Source: Symbiodinium microadriaticum (lineage: Eukaryota; Sar; Dinophyceae; Suessiales; Symbiodiniaceae). Taken from it: a stretch of DNA of 64,000 bases. The position numbers and the translations under genes are program-made. Below the pieces are notes generated by a model, which was given only the letters and a program-made list of their open reading frames with translations, ran no database searches and was not told where the DNA came from. Positions 33,460 to 47,580 of this stretch are shown here, piece by piece (position 1 is the stretch's first letter; every line of letters starts with the position of its first letter). Location: assembly GCA_001939145.1 (NCBI GenBank), contig LSRX01000131.1:59147-123146 (forward strand). Reading direction: 5' to 3'.

Positions 33460-36400
33460 CAGCTGCGCGCTGGCGAAGTGAGCGGCAGAAGGATGGGGAG
33501 ATGCTCGGCTCGACGAGTTCACCGCATGGAAACATTGAGTTTCAATATCGAGGAGTTTGGCTGGCGAAACCCTTCCGGAAACTTGCCGTGGGAAGCTGTA
33601 CACCAGGCCAGCGCATTGGCACAAACCTCCTTGCAAAAATGATTCAGACGATGGCTTCGTCTCACGAAAGCCAGGTGCTTTGGGCCAAAGCCCTGGCTTC
33701 CCATGCCATGACCGTGCCAATATTTGCGAGCGAGGCAGGAAAAACCAGTAGCTCCCTTGCGCATAGCGAGATAACAACCCGCTATTCGCCAGGCGGCTGC
33801 CAGTCCTGCCAAGAGAGTCATGACTGCGTGCTGCTTGCATGCAACGTTGGCACTCCCGGTGGGGCGCGTGACTTAAATTTCCGTGTTCGTTTGGAGGGCA
33901 CCCAGCTGCAAGGCACTGCAAACGCTCCTAGACATGGCGTGCCCCGATTTCGCCGACAGTTACGGCAAGGGGGCGTCACTTTTCAGGCCCGAAGCTGCGA
34001 TTCAACAGAATCTAAGTGTGTTTGAACACCGCCTTCAAGCTACTGGTGTGCTGTGTGAAGGAGAAGTTGCTGCCAGCAGCCGGCGCGCTGGTGCAAGACC
34101 CCGTGTTGCCTCCTGACTGAAAACGAACTTGAGAAGCCGAGTTGCCTTCAAAGGAGCCCCGAATTCGCATTGGAGGCAAATCCGCTGTCCTGCTCGGGCA
34201 GCTGTGCTCCGTGCTTGGAGAGCCCTGCATTGGGCCGCCGGCAGAGGCGCACGGAAGCTAAGCTGTGAAGGGTTTGACGAATTCTCCTGGCTCAGAACCT
34301 TCGAATCCACAAGTTCCATGGAGCTTCTCAATTGAGACCTGGCTACAAAACCTTCGCAGACTGCCTGCAGTTTCACGTCTCCCCACAGCGTGTTAGTGAG
34401 GACTACGTTTCCCGCCTCAGCGCTGAGCTGGACAAGACTCGCAGTGCCGCCAACCTGCTCCTGGAGGCCGGGGCTGCGGCATGGGGAAAGAGTCGCGAGC
34501 AGCTTTTCCATGGGTTCTCCTTTGAGAAAAATTGCAACGTCTGCAGTCTGCGCCCACAGAGCGCAGTCCGCACGCTTCGGCTTGAGCTTACTGACTGCTG
34601 TGGACGGTTTGTCGGGCCCGCTGACGAGGTTGCGGTGCTGATATTCGTGATGGGCTGCAGGCTCGCACAGGGTCTCAAGCATTTTGGCAGATGCATCCCA
34701 GCAGTGGGCTGAGATGTCGCAGAGAGTCATTGTTTCCTCGTTGCAGCTTAGCCTCCGCGACTCGGATTCCTGTACAGATTCTTGACACTTCTAGCAATGC
34801 CAGGCTGAGCAAGCCAGTCAGAGCAAAGGCCATCGCCCTGCCGCTTGCTGTAGCCGCAGCAGCTTGGTACGGTATCAATGGCAGATGTGCAATCAGTTTG
34901 GACACCTTTCGAATTGGACATGTTCTGTTTTCGGTGGAAGTGGTGGCAACCGTCCCACCAGGTAACCAGGTTTAACGGCCTGGGCCCGCAGCCAGACGAT
35001 ATTGCGAGCTCCGCACGCCACATGGTGGAGATCCTCGTGTCACAGGAGCGAGCCGGTGGTGATCGGTCGTGCATTCCCGCTGTTCCAGACCCGGCTCGTT
35101 GTGGCTTGAATTGAAGACTGGGTGACAACTTACTGGCCGCATCGGCTCACAGCGTGCGGCAGCAGAGGTTGAGCTTTTTCGCAGCACTGTCTCGAGGGGT
35201 CCCAAAGGTTCAATCGTGCCAAAGAGCTGGAAACGGTTCCGACTTGGAAGATGCTGTTGTTCCAGGAGCTGCCAGATCATGAGGTGCCACAAAGTGTTCC
35301 TTGGTGCGAATGGCCGCAGTGCAGATCAGGTCAGGCAAGAAGAGCTTTCTGGCCACGCGCACTCGACAGACTGCTTTCCCAAGGTGCTTGCGTGGGAAAC
35401 CACCGAGCTGAAACACAGCCACGCCCGGTGGCGCTTGGCAGGCCAGTGCAGCCAATGGCCTGGATTGGAGATGGGTTCCACACCTTGGTTGGAAGTGCTG
35501 CAGACATCCGGAGTAGCGAGGAGTGCAGCCACTGGCTCTGGATTGTTCTGGAGGCTACCGTGCCCGCGATGAAGTGTGGCTGCTGCGGCGGGGAAGGCGG
35601 CGTGTAGCGGCGCTGGCAGCACCCGCGCCACTCACATGGTGCCTGGAGGCTGATGGCAATACCGTGAGGGATCAACATTCGATGTAGGTTTTCTGCCTGG
35701 CGTAGCACGTAACAGAACGTGTTCCTTGATCCCCGTGTACTTGATCCCCGAAGCCCGATGCAGCCGTCCGATGCAGCTGAAGAGCCCGATGCATAGTGGA
35801 TGCTCGCAACGGGGCATGACAAAGACCTCTTTCGCGCAGTCATGCGCAGTAGAGCCAAAGGAGAGGAGAGGGACGAGTGCCTTGCATGATGTGGTTTTAG
35901 AAGCTGGCATATGTACAGCATAGCAATATATAGCAATGACAACAAGAGCTGAATGCCGAACGCATGAACATATTTGGCAGGGGGTGGCGCTTGTCTCTGG
36001 GCTGCCCTGGGAGAAAGAGAGTTCAGATGCTTGCACAACTTCGGACTTAGTGTCGTGTTAAGTGCATGGGCGAGTTGAGGCAGAAGCGTTGCCTGACTTG
36101 GAGGAGAAGGTCTTGTGGCCATCGTAGAGCACTGGACAGGTGCTGCCTTCCATGCATGAGTTTGAACTACATAGCGTTTCACCGCAGCCCTGGTGAGCTG
36201 CCGACTTGATCGCACAAAATGCCCGCGATCATACTGCGAAAGTCACACCGTCGACCAGCGACCTCAGGTTGGAACAGCGCAGGGTGCTTGACATGCGCAC
36301 CGAGGAATACAAGTCAGAAGCTGGTGTACCGAACATATATATATATATATATATGTATCTCTCTCTGTTTGTCTGGCTGGCTGGCTGGCTGTATGCATGC

Positions 36401-39400
36401 CCAAACAAACCTCCGAAGCCTGACATGGGGAAATGTCGGCAGAGCCGCCAGGCTCCACAACGATCAAAACACAGGAAAACCCAGAACCGGGCTTTCGAGA
36501 TACGGTGGGGCGCGCACACACACAGAGACACGTAGGTACCTTTACCTACACTTCCTGTCATGATATGTTGTCATGTTGTCGTATTCAGTTTAGTTGTATG
36601 TAGACATATGCATGGGCATGGAAGCATACATGTACGTATGTGGATGCATTTGTCATGCTTATCACTTCCATCCATCCATCCGTCCATCCATCTAGCCATC
36701 CAGCCAGCCATCCAAGTGCATGCATATGCGCACACACACGCATGCACGCACAGCACATCGCATGTATGTATATCTGTATACCTATAAAAGCAGGTATGGT
36801 CGTGTGTGTATATATTTATATATATGTATATATATATATATATATATACATACATACATACATACATACATACAATCATACATACACACACACACATATA
36901 TATATATATGTTCATACCATTTGTACTGTACTATCTTGTGAGATCATATATTATTTTTTGTCGTTCTATATTGTCGTATATGGTCTGAAATGATCTTCTG
37001 CTGACTTGGTGTTAAGGTAGAATACGTGATTTCTTCTTACCCTACACCAAATTACAGCATATTACACCATATGGCATTATATAGTACATTGCTAATTTCC
37101 TTTTAATACTTTAAAAGTACAACATTATATGACGGTGTATTGCATGTCTGTGTATTGTACTGTCTTACGCTATGTATATTAATTTTGTACTATACTACAA
37201 GACACAATATGTTATGATTTCATATTCGCCATATTATGTTACATGGTCTTATGTCCTATCTACTGCATTATTCTCACGCCCTCTCTCCCGGCATATATGT
37301 ATATATACATGTAGATATACATGTATATGTATGTGTCTCTCTCTCCCTCTCTCGCTCTGTCGATTTGTAGAGTTGGTATGTGAGAACATCCCTACCTGCA
37401 ACGACTTGCTGAGGTCATCGCATTGCCGCCCTGTCCCTTTGCAGAGCCGGACTGCAAGAACAGCCCGCTGTCTTGGGATCGGTGCTTACGCGGAGGATTT
37501 CGTCGTGTTGTGTGTAAGTCTTTCGCAGCAGGACGGCCCGCACGGGCCTTGGGCGAGCTCCAGGATCACTTGACTTGACAATGTGACTTCTTGGCTCTTT
37601 GGCGGACGGATGGTAGGACTTGGGGCGACTTCTGGCCAACATCCCTGGCTCATTCTCGGATCTCTTGCGAGAGGAGTGACAGACCGTCGGTACTCAAACA
37701 GCGTGCAAGACTAGTGTACTGCTGGAGAGTGACAACGTGCTGACCGTTTTCAGACCTGCTTCCAGGACGTACAAGTGCTTCAGCTTGAGGTTGAGGTGGC
37801 AGTAGATGTCAGGGGCTTGGATTCTCACCCAGCCTTGGTTTCAACCAGATGTGAAGAAGTCCAGCCGTCACTTGAACAGCCACAGCTCAATGGTTTAACG
37901 CGTGATTGTGGACAGTCTTGATCTTAGCACAACCTCAGCATCAGTTACTGTCGCTGTGGCTCACAGAGATGCAATTTTCATGAAAGGGCATGTTTGGAGT
38001 CATGCAGGCAGCACTTGCCAGTGGAAACTATCTGCGACTGCAAAATCAAGTTGCAGTTCGACATGGGTTGATCTCATTTGCTGGCTAGCCGGCTAGCTGT
38101 TTTGAAGCTTGCGCTGCTGCACAAGCACGAGCTGAAGAACTGCAAGGGGAGGAACTGGCTCTGTCGCCTTATCGCGCCGTGCCCCATGGAATGGCGGCAG
38201 ATGCCACCAAGTTTATCAGCCCTGCAAAGATCCTCCTCATGGACAAGACTCTTGCCACCATAATCGTGATAATGTTGTGGTGCTGCGAGTTTGGACATGG
38301 CGATATGCTATTATGTAGATACTTCGTCACAGGGCATGTGATTTTCAGTGCTTGCTGCATAGCCGCAACAGCAGACGAGGGAGGGTTTCTTGTTGCGATG
38401 AGACGCTGAACTGTCAGGCTTGCCGCCGTTGCGGCGGTGCTGCTCACGGCATGGATTTATGCTGACCGAGCACTTGTATTCTGGACAGTGTTTCTTGGAG
38501 ATGAAGTGCACGAGCCAGACCAGGTTGCACCCAGCAAGCACGATTTCGCGACATGATGCATGTGCGAGGTTCCTTTCCCTCGCGGCCTTTCGGCATTTCT
38601 GGTGGCGAGACATGTCGGCGCAACCAGCACCGAGAGGTGCCGAACAGAGGCCGTAACCATGGCTCTTATTTTGGGGACACGTCTTGAGCTGGGTTTGTGC
38701 GTGCTTTTGTGACGGGAGGGTTGTTCCGACTGGGACTATTCTGAACGGTACAGCAATGACCAGAAGTGTGAGTGGAAGGGTGGAGGCACGCTCCCACCGC
38801 CACGCAGTTTCGAAGCCTCCTGCTTCGGTGTAGTCTGGTGGTTCTCACACAATTTGAAAACGGACAGGATGGCCAAGATTGATCCAACATGCAGGCAGGC
38901 GCGCAGGCAGCTTGCGAGCAGTCGGTTTGACAGGAACTGTGCATCTGGGCGGCCTCCTCAAGCCAACGAGGAGCGGCCCACGACGGTTTGATCTCTCGGA
39001 GAGTGGCTTCACGTGATTCTGCACGGGGAAGCTGCATATTTACCATGCATGACACTATGCATGACCTGTATAATCTTGCGTGTGTGGCCGGTTTGAAGCA
39101 TCCGCCATGGAATTTCATGAACCTCCAGCCATACATCTGCCAGCCTAGCTGGTCGTTGGATTCCGCCGCGTCGCACATCCATTTCGCGAATTTTGTATTC
39201 ACGACGCACCCATGACGTCGGCGTCTTCACTACTGCAGTCACACACATACGAGGAGCTGGCTGCAGCGCGCCGAGCTGGCGTTCCGGCGGAGCGACTTGG
39301 CAAAGCATCAAAAGAAGGCAGAACTGAGTCCCCGAACGACAGAGACGAGAAGCCCCGGAACCGGAGGCAGGCGAAAGGCAGACCTCAAAATAGAAGAGTA

Positions 39401-41400
39401 AATTATACCCATAGCGGGAAAGCATGAAGCGTTTTCAAGCTTGCCCGAGATTGACAGGCACTTGGAGCAGGTGGCCGAACTTGGAAGGCGAGTGGCTGCG
39501 AGGGGTCAGATGGAGCCTTTGTGCGATCCGTCCCTTATCGAAAGACTTAGCATTGGTCATCTGTGCTGGGGCGCTATGTTCTTAGTTGATGCTGGTGGCA
39601 CACAGTGTGTTTGCAGCAGCACCTGCCGTCAGCAACCCAAGCTGCACATGCCGTGTCCGAGGCTGATGTTACTTCGTGGCTGACTTGCAATGTAGATTCG
39701 GAAGGCATTGCATAGATCTGTGACGCGGCCAGGGCCGTAGAGCATGACCGTTCCCAAGTCCCAAGGTTTCCTCAAAGCGCGTGACTTTGATGTCAGCGCT
39801 GCTGCCGTGATGTATCGGGCCACCATCAAATGGCGGGCAACCTTCTCCATCCAGTCGGCCACCCGGCTGCAACACAGAACTACAACTGTTGTGAGGTGGG
39901 CATAATGCGGCCTGGTTTCAGTTGGGCGAGTTTGGAGCTGCTTGGATTTGTCACCTTCGCCCGAGTTGTCAGGTGATGATGATATTCGGCACTGGTGAGC
40001 CCTACACTTTGGATGGCAATCGTGCGGCTGAAGATCCGACAAGCTGGCGCTGGCATCCAGAGTTGCATTCGCGAGAAGCCTCGCTGGTGAAGAAGTACGG
40101 CTTTTCAGCTGCAAGTCTCGTAGCATCTCGTAGCCCTCCGCACTTGCCGCTTGCCGTATCCAGGCTTTTTTGGCCGACTCTCGCAGCGTAGCGCTGGCGG
40201 CGAGCCTGTGGCCATATGGCGACTGGGGGCCGCCGACTTGGATGGGCACCATCTCTGAATTTCGGAGTTCAGTGCGAAATCTTGACGCGAAACCAGGTAC
40301 TGGGAGCAAAGTAGTGAAGCAGTGCGAAGCAGACGAGTGATTCTCAGCAAAGCAAAGACGGGAATTAATCGCAGAACAGCACGTAGCAGAACCCAGCATG
40401 ACCTGTTGGGCGAAAAATAAGTATTGAGACAGAGAGACGCGACACAGAGGAGATAAGTTGAGGGCGGAGGCTTTGTTCGCATTCCTCCCACAAGCTCGAC
40501 ATTTTGCGAGGTATGTGCGCGAGGACACTGGCAACCAGTCCGGGTGCACGAATAATGTGGATTCTGCAATGTAGGCGGTTGACTTAAATCATGTTAAAGT
40601 TATGCATAGTGGCATAGTATAGCTAAAGCCTTCTGTGCATGGGAGGATCTTGTGTCCATCATCACTCGCGGCTTTGTGTCGCACCTCGAGGACTGCATAA
40701 TTTGTTATGCGTCATGGTACGACCGAGATTGGAGCTGGGAGTGGATAGGCATCAAAAAGACCAAAGAGGGATCAACCACTATCAAACTCTGAACTGCTGT
40801 AAGTTATTGTATCTGGGCAATAATTCAGAACGACTCCCAGCCATCTGAACTGGAGATCCCAGTGCTCGGCTAGAGTGGCTCTGTTGCTATTGCGGTTACT
40901 CGTCCTGTTGCAATCACTGTCACCCGTACTTTTGGATTTATCATTTGTCACTGTTTGCCTACTACATCGACAATGAAACATGTTCACTAATGCTACGATG
41001 CTACGATCAGTACGACTATTGTTGCCACGAGTGGCTATGATGATGCTGCTGCTGATGATGATGGTCATGATGATGGCGATGATGATAGCTACTTCTATTA
41101 TCATGATGTTTTGCTACTAGTGTTCCGAATGTCGTTTCTATTTCGGTTAGTATGTGAAATGCGAATTCTGTTATTTTTTGGCTTCACTCTGATCCCTCAG
41201 CCGATGGGAAGGGCAACCGACAGCCGAGGCGTGCGATCCACTGGTTCCAAGCAGGGGCTGTACCAGTTGTGATTGTTTCTTCAGGATTTGCTGCAGTGTG
41301 GCCGTGCGGAGTCCCTGCGCCAGGGCCTCAAAGTACTGCATGCTGTTGTTGAGTTCGAGCGATAGCCCACCGACCTCGAAGAGCATTTTGGCCATGCCGT
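33460..41400. other. no gene recognised; scattered microsatellites
   Basis: Simple repeats at 36333-36356 (AT), 36659-36715 (CATC), 36812-36910 (AT, CATA, CA) and an AT-rich patch at about 36920-37270. A helical plus-strand frame near 34390-34520 (VSEDYVSRLSAELDKTRSAA) is the best exon candidate but belongs to no family I know. Long minus-strand frames at 35331-36215 and 39629-40549 have no protein-like features. Confidence 0.4.
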
Positions 41401-41529
41401 GCATTTTGTGCTGCCGTGAGAATTCTGATCGCAACATCCACCACTTTCCTGCCACCGCCCGCCATGGATGCCGGCCCCTCCGATTGTGACAAGTTGTTGG
41501 CGCAGAGCGACGGCTTGGGTGCCCAACGG

Positions 41530-44500
41530 CTTCTGTGTGATCCGAAGGCTTGGAGTGTCGCTCGGCCACAAGCCATTAGCCGTGTGCTCTCCTGTGCGGC
41601 GAAGCCAGCGGTAGGCGGCCAAGCCAGGTCAGAATTTCTGCCCTCGGAGCAGCCAGCCGTTGGCAAGACGCCTTGGACTTCCTTGCCCAGGTGCGCCAGC
41701 ACCAGGACAGGCTGTGACCGTGGCGGATTTACCTCCTGTCGTTTGCAGGTCCAACCTTCTGCAGACATTGTGGTTTTCAATGCAGCCATTGCGGCATGTG
41801 GAAAGGTGGTTTGACTTTGAAGAAGCTGTATGGTCGTGGGACTGTCAGTCCACATGCCTTCAAGGCTGAAGCCTTAATCTTTCTATGTGTGCAAACGTGA
41901 CAGGCTGGCCGGTGGTCACAAGCGCAAAAAGTTCTGCAGGACCTCATCCGGTGCCGGAGTAAGCAGCAGTGGTGAAATGGGAAAGCTGGCTGGCAGGATG
42001 CAATGCATCTGAATCTGACACCCGACATCGTGACTTGGAACACCATGCTTGCGGCATGGGCAAGATGTTCCGAGTGGCATCGATCACTTCATCTGTTTGA
42101 GCCTTTGCTGCGTTTGGCAGCATGTAGTTGTGCAGCTAGATTGAGCGTTTCCTCCTGTTCCCGAGGCAGACATGCACGCAGGCGTGCCAGGAACAACTCG
42201 GAGCTTGCCGGATCCGGACCTCATCACCTACAATTCAGTTATTAATGCATGTGCAAAGGGGGCCTGCTGGAAAGAGGCCCTTGCTGTCTACACGGAGTTG
42301 GATGAACACGACTCCGTGAGGGCTGATGAGCCGCTGGGCGATAATTGCAGTAAAAGCCTCTGTCGTTGCAACAAGCTCAACTCTGGATGCCAGTCGAAGG
42401 CAAAGCAACAACTCGCTGCTCAACGCGCTGTGCCGCTCCCGACGATGGCAGCACGCGCTGCTGGCGTTGTGGCAGCTCCTTGGCCGAGGCAGCCTCGGCC
42501 AGTCGATTGCGGGCTCTAGGTCCCTTTAGGTGTGACCTTTGATGTGTGCTGACACGTGGAGGTGGGGGCGAGGAAGCTAGCAGCTAGACAGGGGGTATGT
42601 GGCATGTGGGGTGAGGTTGTGTTGGGGGTTGAGCCCTAGAGCTTCCTGAGCAGGCGCCGCTGTAACAACACCGGGCTTCAGCGCTGTCATCAGCCCCATG
42701 CCATCAAGAGGAAGTATACAGAAGCCATGCTTGCAGCTGTGATGCCAAGTCTCAGGCGCCCTTGAGCGTTGTGGTGGCTTCTGGCGCCAAAGCCTGGTGG
42801 GAACCTCTGAGATACGAACCTTGACCCGAGTGAATCTGCCCATGGGCTGAGGCGCTGGTGTCCCATATGCTGCAGAGTAGCCTCGCAGATTCTCGAAGCT
42901 TCGATGCTGCTATCAGTGCCTGTGAAAAAGGCACGGCCCGTCCACGGTCTGAGCAGGAGGGCATCTCACAAGAAACAGGGGGACTGGGAAGTGTGCGAGG
43001 CCTCCAGTGGGAGAGAGCTTGCCAGCTCATCGTCACCATGCGCTGCGAAAGCTGCTTGCCTGGTGTCCGTGGCTTTAGCGCTGCGCTCAGCGCCTGCGCC
43101 CCTGGGACTTCGAGAACCGGTCGAAGATACATGTAGCAGCTAAATGAAGGAGCATTGCAAACCCTGGCATTGACGCATTGACGTATTGATGACAGGTGAT
43201 GAGTAGTAAGTTGATGTTGAGTACACTTACTTAGCCCAAAAAGAATCCCAAAACAGATGGACCAGTGCGACAGGCCCATTAAATCATGTCGTGGAGGTCC
43301 CGGCGACCTGTACCGGGGCCAAGTGTGGCAGCGGTGGAGCAAACAAGACCAATTCTACTTGCGAGAAGTTTCACCACCTAAAGAAATGCAGGCTGAAGAA
43401 AGGAATCAAAATCAAACAGGATGGCATGCCAACATGCCACCCTGAGCAGCGGCAATGCCGATGACTGGGGCTTGTGCTTTACGGCAAGTCAAAAGACTTA
43501 AAAGAAGCGTAACTTGTGTCTTGCAGCTTTCTCGACAACAGAAACAGCGGAAAGAAGACCGGCCGGCACTCGCACTTTGCAGTGGCGATGGACTTCTGGA
43601 GGAACCAGGGCCCCTGATGCGTACAGGCACCTTGTGTTTCCTCTTCCCACTGAATGTTCCTGTACGTGTGCTGGGCGCGAAGTGGCATGAACATGATACT
43701 ACATTTATTGACTGTAGCTGTCAGCAATGTCACATACAAGTACCAGTCGACGAGGTGCGGCAACTTATGGGGTCAGCCAGAGTGGAAACGAATCGAAAGC
43801 CCCAGGAAAAGTGCAGCGCATGGACAGCTTCACTGGCCCTGCTGGCGACGATGAGGAATGAGGAGGTGGCACCGAACGCTGTAAGCTGCACCTCGGATCC
43901 CGAAACACGTCGGATCCCAAACATGTGGAGTTGCAAAATGGCACGAGTCGTGTCGTCTGGTCCATCAGGTAGCGCGGCCATGGCTTCATGCTCCAAAGCG
44001 GGTCGCCTCAAAGAAAGCTTGGCTTTGCTGGAGTCCATGGAGGCGCGGGTGATGTTGAGCCACGCATGCCTCAGATCTCGAATCATGAGGGCTGGCCGAC
44101 ATGTACTCACTTAGACTCAAGACCCCGAAACATGCCTCTCGACGTGTAGCCACTGCACAGAGAAGGCTTGGCAGATTTCCCCGGACGCAGCTGCGTTTGG
44201 TGCTGCCACCTGTGATGCAGACAGGGGCAGACAGGAGTTTCTACACCAGCAAGTGCCATTTCGCACTGGCGTTACCTGTAGATGTTACTGGCCGAGTTTG
44301 GGCTAAGGTGTGCTGCGCTCTGACTCCAAGTCATTGGGCGCTAGTTTTGCAGATCTTTGAGCGGATGGACCAGCAAAGTGTCGAAGCCGACGCTGCTCTC
44401 TGCGCGAATGCATTGGAAGCATCTGTTTCGACGCCAGCATCTTTGCAGACCCTGGCGCTGCCTCAGCGTACACTCCGCAGCGCACGAGCGCAGCTTCGGC

Positions 44501-44592
44501 GCATGAGGGAGACTCTCCGGAGCAGCCGAAGGGACTCAGAGCAGGTGGCTTTGAAGAAGGCCCAAGTCAGAGATGGATTTCGTGTGATCTAG
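41530..44592 (+). CDS. pentatricopeptide-repeat (PPR) protein, multi-exon
   Basis: PPR proteins are helical-repeat RNA-binding proteins, usually acting in mitochondria or plastids. Repeat-bearing exons, in order: up to 41705 (SRWQDALDFLAQVRQHQ), 41749-41805 (VQPSADIVVFNAAIAACGK), 41905-about 41958 (AGRWSQAQKVLQDLIRCR), from 41997 (LTPDIVTWNTMLAAWARCSE), about 42190-42330 (DPDLITYNSVINACAKG), about 42400-42480 (NNSLLNALCRSRRWQHALLA), to 42930 (SFDAAISACEK), 43000 to about 43110 (LQWERACQLIVTM), about 43815-43880 (WTASLALLATMRNEEVAPNA), about 43975-44055 (MASCSKAGRLKESLALLESM) and about 44300-44592 (HWALVLQIFERMDQQSVEAD). The last ends with a charged helix and TAG. Introns at 41706-41748 (GA donor), 41806-41904 (GT) and 42931-42999 (GC) join helices A and B of repeats in frame. 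Start codon and targeting peptide were not resolved, nor were the 41958-41996 join and the exons between 43110 and 43815. Confidence 0.75.
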
Positions 44593-47152
44593 AGCTACAG
44601 CTATAGGCTATAGTAACTATAGTAGCTATAGGTGCAGACGTACTTGGAATCGGAAGCCCAGCGTGTGTGTGGCTGCCCCAACATCAGACAAGCAGATAGA
44701 AACAAGTGGTCGGGTCCAGTCTGCCCCCAAGTCCTCTCGCATGTCCCAGAGGACTTGGCAATGGCTGCTCTCGCAATGGACACGCTGGAGGTCTTGGATG
44801 CCTGCGAGGGTGAGGCGTGGATACATGTGCAATTTAAAGCACAGATGGCATCTGTGCCATGGTATACAGTCGGGGAGAGAGTTTACAGTAGGAACCATTT
44901 GGGATTTACCCGAAGTTAATAAATAGTATAAGCCAATGTTACACACACTGCAGGGTTTCTGAAGCGGTGCTTCCAAGAGTCCTGAAGAGCGTTGTCCCTC
45001 AGATCACGGCTGCCTTTGCGTTCATTGGAGCTAGTGCAAAGCGTGGCCTCGCTGGCTTTGGCTCGGCATCGCTGCCTCTGAGCTGGCTGCCAAACCTGGG
45101 GTCTTGCACTTAGCAGTCGGATCTGGTCCACTGCAGGCAGAAGGTCACAGAAGCTTTGCCGAACTCAGGAGTCACCATACGAGGCTGACGCTGGAGGTGC
45201 GCCGGTTGCATGTCGCCACGACTGTCTGTTGCGACCGTACGAACCATTCCGCTTCGTGCCTCTAGGGCGAAGTTTTCAATGGTGCACGAGCATGAGTCTC
45301 AAACCTTCTTCGCCCACACATGTGCAGAGGACTTCGGCTTGCTGGGCGAAGAAAACTGGCTCGGGGCAGCGCGGCGCGAGGCAAGGCGGGAAACACACAC
45401 CACAAGGGGGCCCCTGGTTTTGGGAGCGATGCTTGGAGCCAAGTTCATGTAAGGGTGAATCGTAAAGCAGCTAGGGACAGCGTGAGCCGTCGTGAAGCCA
45501 TGGAATTTCTAAGGAAGTCACTGACAGCCTGGGCAAGCGCTTGGTTCGCCTGCAAGCAGGCAGCTGCGCGCTGAAGGGTTTGCTATCTGCAGAAGCGGTT
45601 GAAAAGCCGGCAGGCGGTGAGCCAAGTCGGAACACACCAGCATACACCATCCAATGAGCTACGGCAGGAACTAGTAATAACGCTGTCTTGTGCGGAGTGG
45701 TTCGAATGCGTGCCCACGATCTTTATGCTGATGTTGCACCGATCCATGACAATGCTACAGCTCTTTGCGATGGCTCTGGCAGGCCGATTTTCTAGACTTA
45801 ACATATTTTTTGAGCTTCCGCCCGTGGGTCAGTCTATGCCCCACTACAATTCGTCGCGCCATCCTGCGCTGGGCTTTTTGTCGCAACCCTCGCCCCAGAG
45901 TTACGCGGCTGTCCAGGGAAGCAAGTCCCGCAGCATCGGCCACAGCGACCGGGGAGGCCGTGGTGTTGGGCTGCTGCCGTCTGCTGCGTGGTTGCAGCAC
46001 GGGGTGGGCCATCCAAAATAAACGACGAGCATCGGAATCGAAGAGGTTGGGATGTAAAGGGTGCGTGGCCATCCTTTCAAGATTCAGAGGCAAAGCCGGG
46101 AGAGTGGCCTCATGCTGTCCAAGCTCCATTCGGTTCGACAGGGATGTGATTGCCATGCCTGAGAGCTGGTGCACACTGCAGTCTACCAAGGTTCGCGCCG
46201 AACACGACAGGTCTGGGCATGCAGAAAGGCATGCCTTGCATCTTGTTTGGAAGAAGATCGGTCTCTTGATGTCGTCAAGTGAAGCAGTCATCGAACTTCA
46301 GACAAACAACTACTGTTTTGTTATGTGCATAGTGTCCGGAGTCCAGACGCATGCACGTGGTCCCTGCATCGAGGTTGTCACTTCTTCTCGGTCTGGCTCG
46401 CTTGCCGAAGGGGAAAAAGAGTTCAAGCTGCAGCTCAGAGCTTTCGAAACATCCTCAGCAGTCAGCGGCAAGTTGATGTCCAAACTTGCAGGTCGCAAGC
46501 AGCTTGTCCAGGCACGGCTGCTCATCGATGCCAAAGGCCACCCTGCAGGGGCTGTGGATCAGACGTCAGAGGGAGCTCAATGGGATTCGGTCGTTGTGCC
46601 TGCGGAACAGACGCGAAGCAGGGAACGGTTCAGCATGACAGGTTTAGGCTCACAAGTTCTGCGTCACCGCGCAGTGATCCGGAAGATAATGTGTCTTGGC
46701 GGCATTCCATCGTTTAGAACGCTTAAGACTAACACAAGGTGCCGGCTATAGTCAGACTGCAACAGCAGTGGGAATATGCACAGCTGAGTTCCACCGGGAA
46801 GAACAACTTCCCGGAGGCCGGGGCAGCACCATCTTGGATGCACTCGCGAAGAGTCTCATTGCAAGTCGCTGCAGTCGGCGCTACAAGACTGGGGCAGGTG
46901 AACTTTTCTGTGACCATCATCCGCGCTCCCTTCGTCTTCGCCAAGTTGTGGGGCCTTGCGAAGAGCCATCTGACGCCGGCCATGCCGGGACCCAAGAGGA
47001 GCCAGTTCGAGCCTTCCTCGAAACCACACGCCCAGAGGGCGAGGCAGTGATGTTTTGAGACTTGGGGACAATATACTTTTTGTATCTACCCACACACACA
47101 CAGTCGCACGCGCGCACACACAATATCACTACAATATACTACAATTACATAT
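44593..47152. other. no gene recognised
   Basis: The longest frame (45765-46751 plus) overlaps a minus-strand frame of 178 codons and shows no motif. Short AC repeats at 47089-47121 precede the LINE 3' end. Confidence 0.4.
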
Positions 47153-47579
47153 ATTTTTTCATTTCGGTGCGGAAGGGTCTTGTACAGACGCACGCCTGGC
47201 TTTGAATTCGAGGTGAGACTGGCAAAAGAACGAGGGAAAGTATCACACGGGTGATCTGAAACCAGACTCGTCGCAGAGGAATCCCAATGCCCGAAACCAA
47301 GGCAACAGCACCGGCAGTGGAGTCCAAATGCCGGAGCAATGAAGGTGAACGGGATGGCTGGGAGCGGCAGTGACGCAGTCAATCAGAACACGGCAGGCGG
47401 CCTCGGCCCAAAGCGAGAGCGCGAGAGCCGATCGAAGTGTGACACTTGTAGGTTGTGAGAGGTCAAAACGCACCGGAGGAGGCGATTCCAAACGCCAGGA
47501 GCGGACCTCACCAGACAACGAAAAGCATAAAGGGGCTGGGGCACACCATGTCGGCACCTTGTAGGGGTCGACACGGGGA
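47153..47579 (-). mobile_element. LINE 3' end, second copy, cut at an assembly gap
   Basis: 427 bp matching 50523-50949 with about four differences. It contains the last 105 or so codons of the RT ORF, still open (one Leu/Phe difference), and the short 3' UTR ending in GAAATGAAAAAAT. The two copies diverge abruptly after this A-run, which fixes the 3' end of the family. The match stops exactly at the N at 47580, so the copy is truncated by the assembly and not by biology as far as can be seen. Confidence 0.9.
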
Positions 47580-47580
47580 N
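47580..47580. other. assembly gap (single N)
   Basis: One N inside a LINE copy. To its left is LINE sequence, to its right AT-rich unique sequence with no LINE match, so the true distance and even the join are uncertain. Confidence 0.9.

Noticed and set aside
33093-34025. 310-codon plus-strand frame with Arg/Glu repeats
   Set aside because: Its first half is translated (GA)n and the second half shows no protein-like character or motif.
35331-36215. 294-codon minus-strand frame
   Set aside because: No recognisable domain, Ser/Ala/Pro-biased composition as expected of chance frames in GC-rich DNA; several other frames overlap it.
39629-40549. 306-codon minus-strand frame
   Set aside because: No motif, repeat or hydrophobic pattern; overlapping frames exist on both strands.
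45765-46751. 328-codon plus-strand frame
   Set aside because: Overlapped by a 178-codon antisense frame and without any conserved motif; not enough to call a gene.
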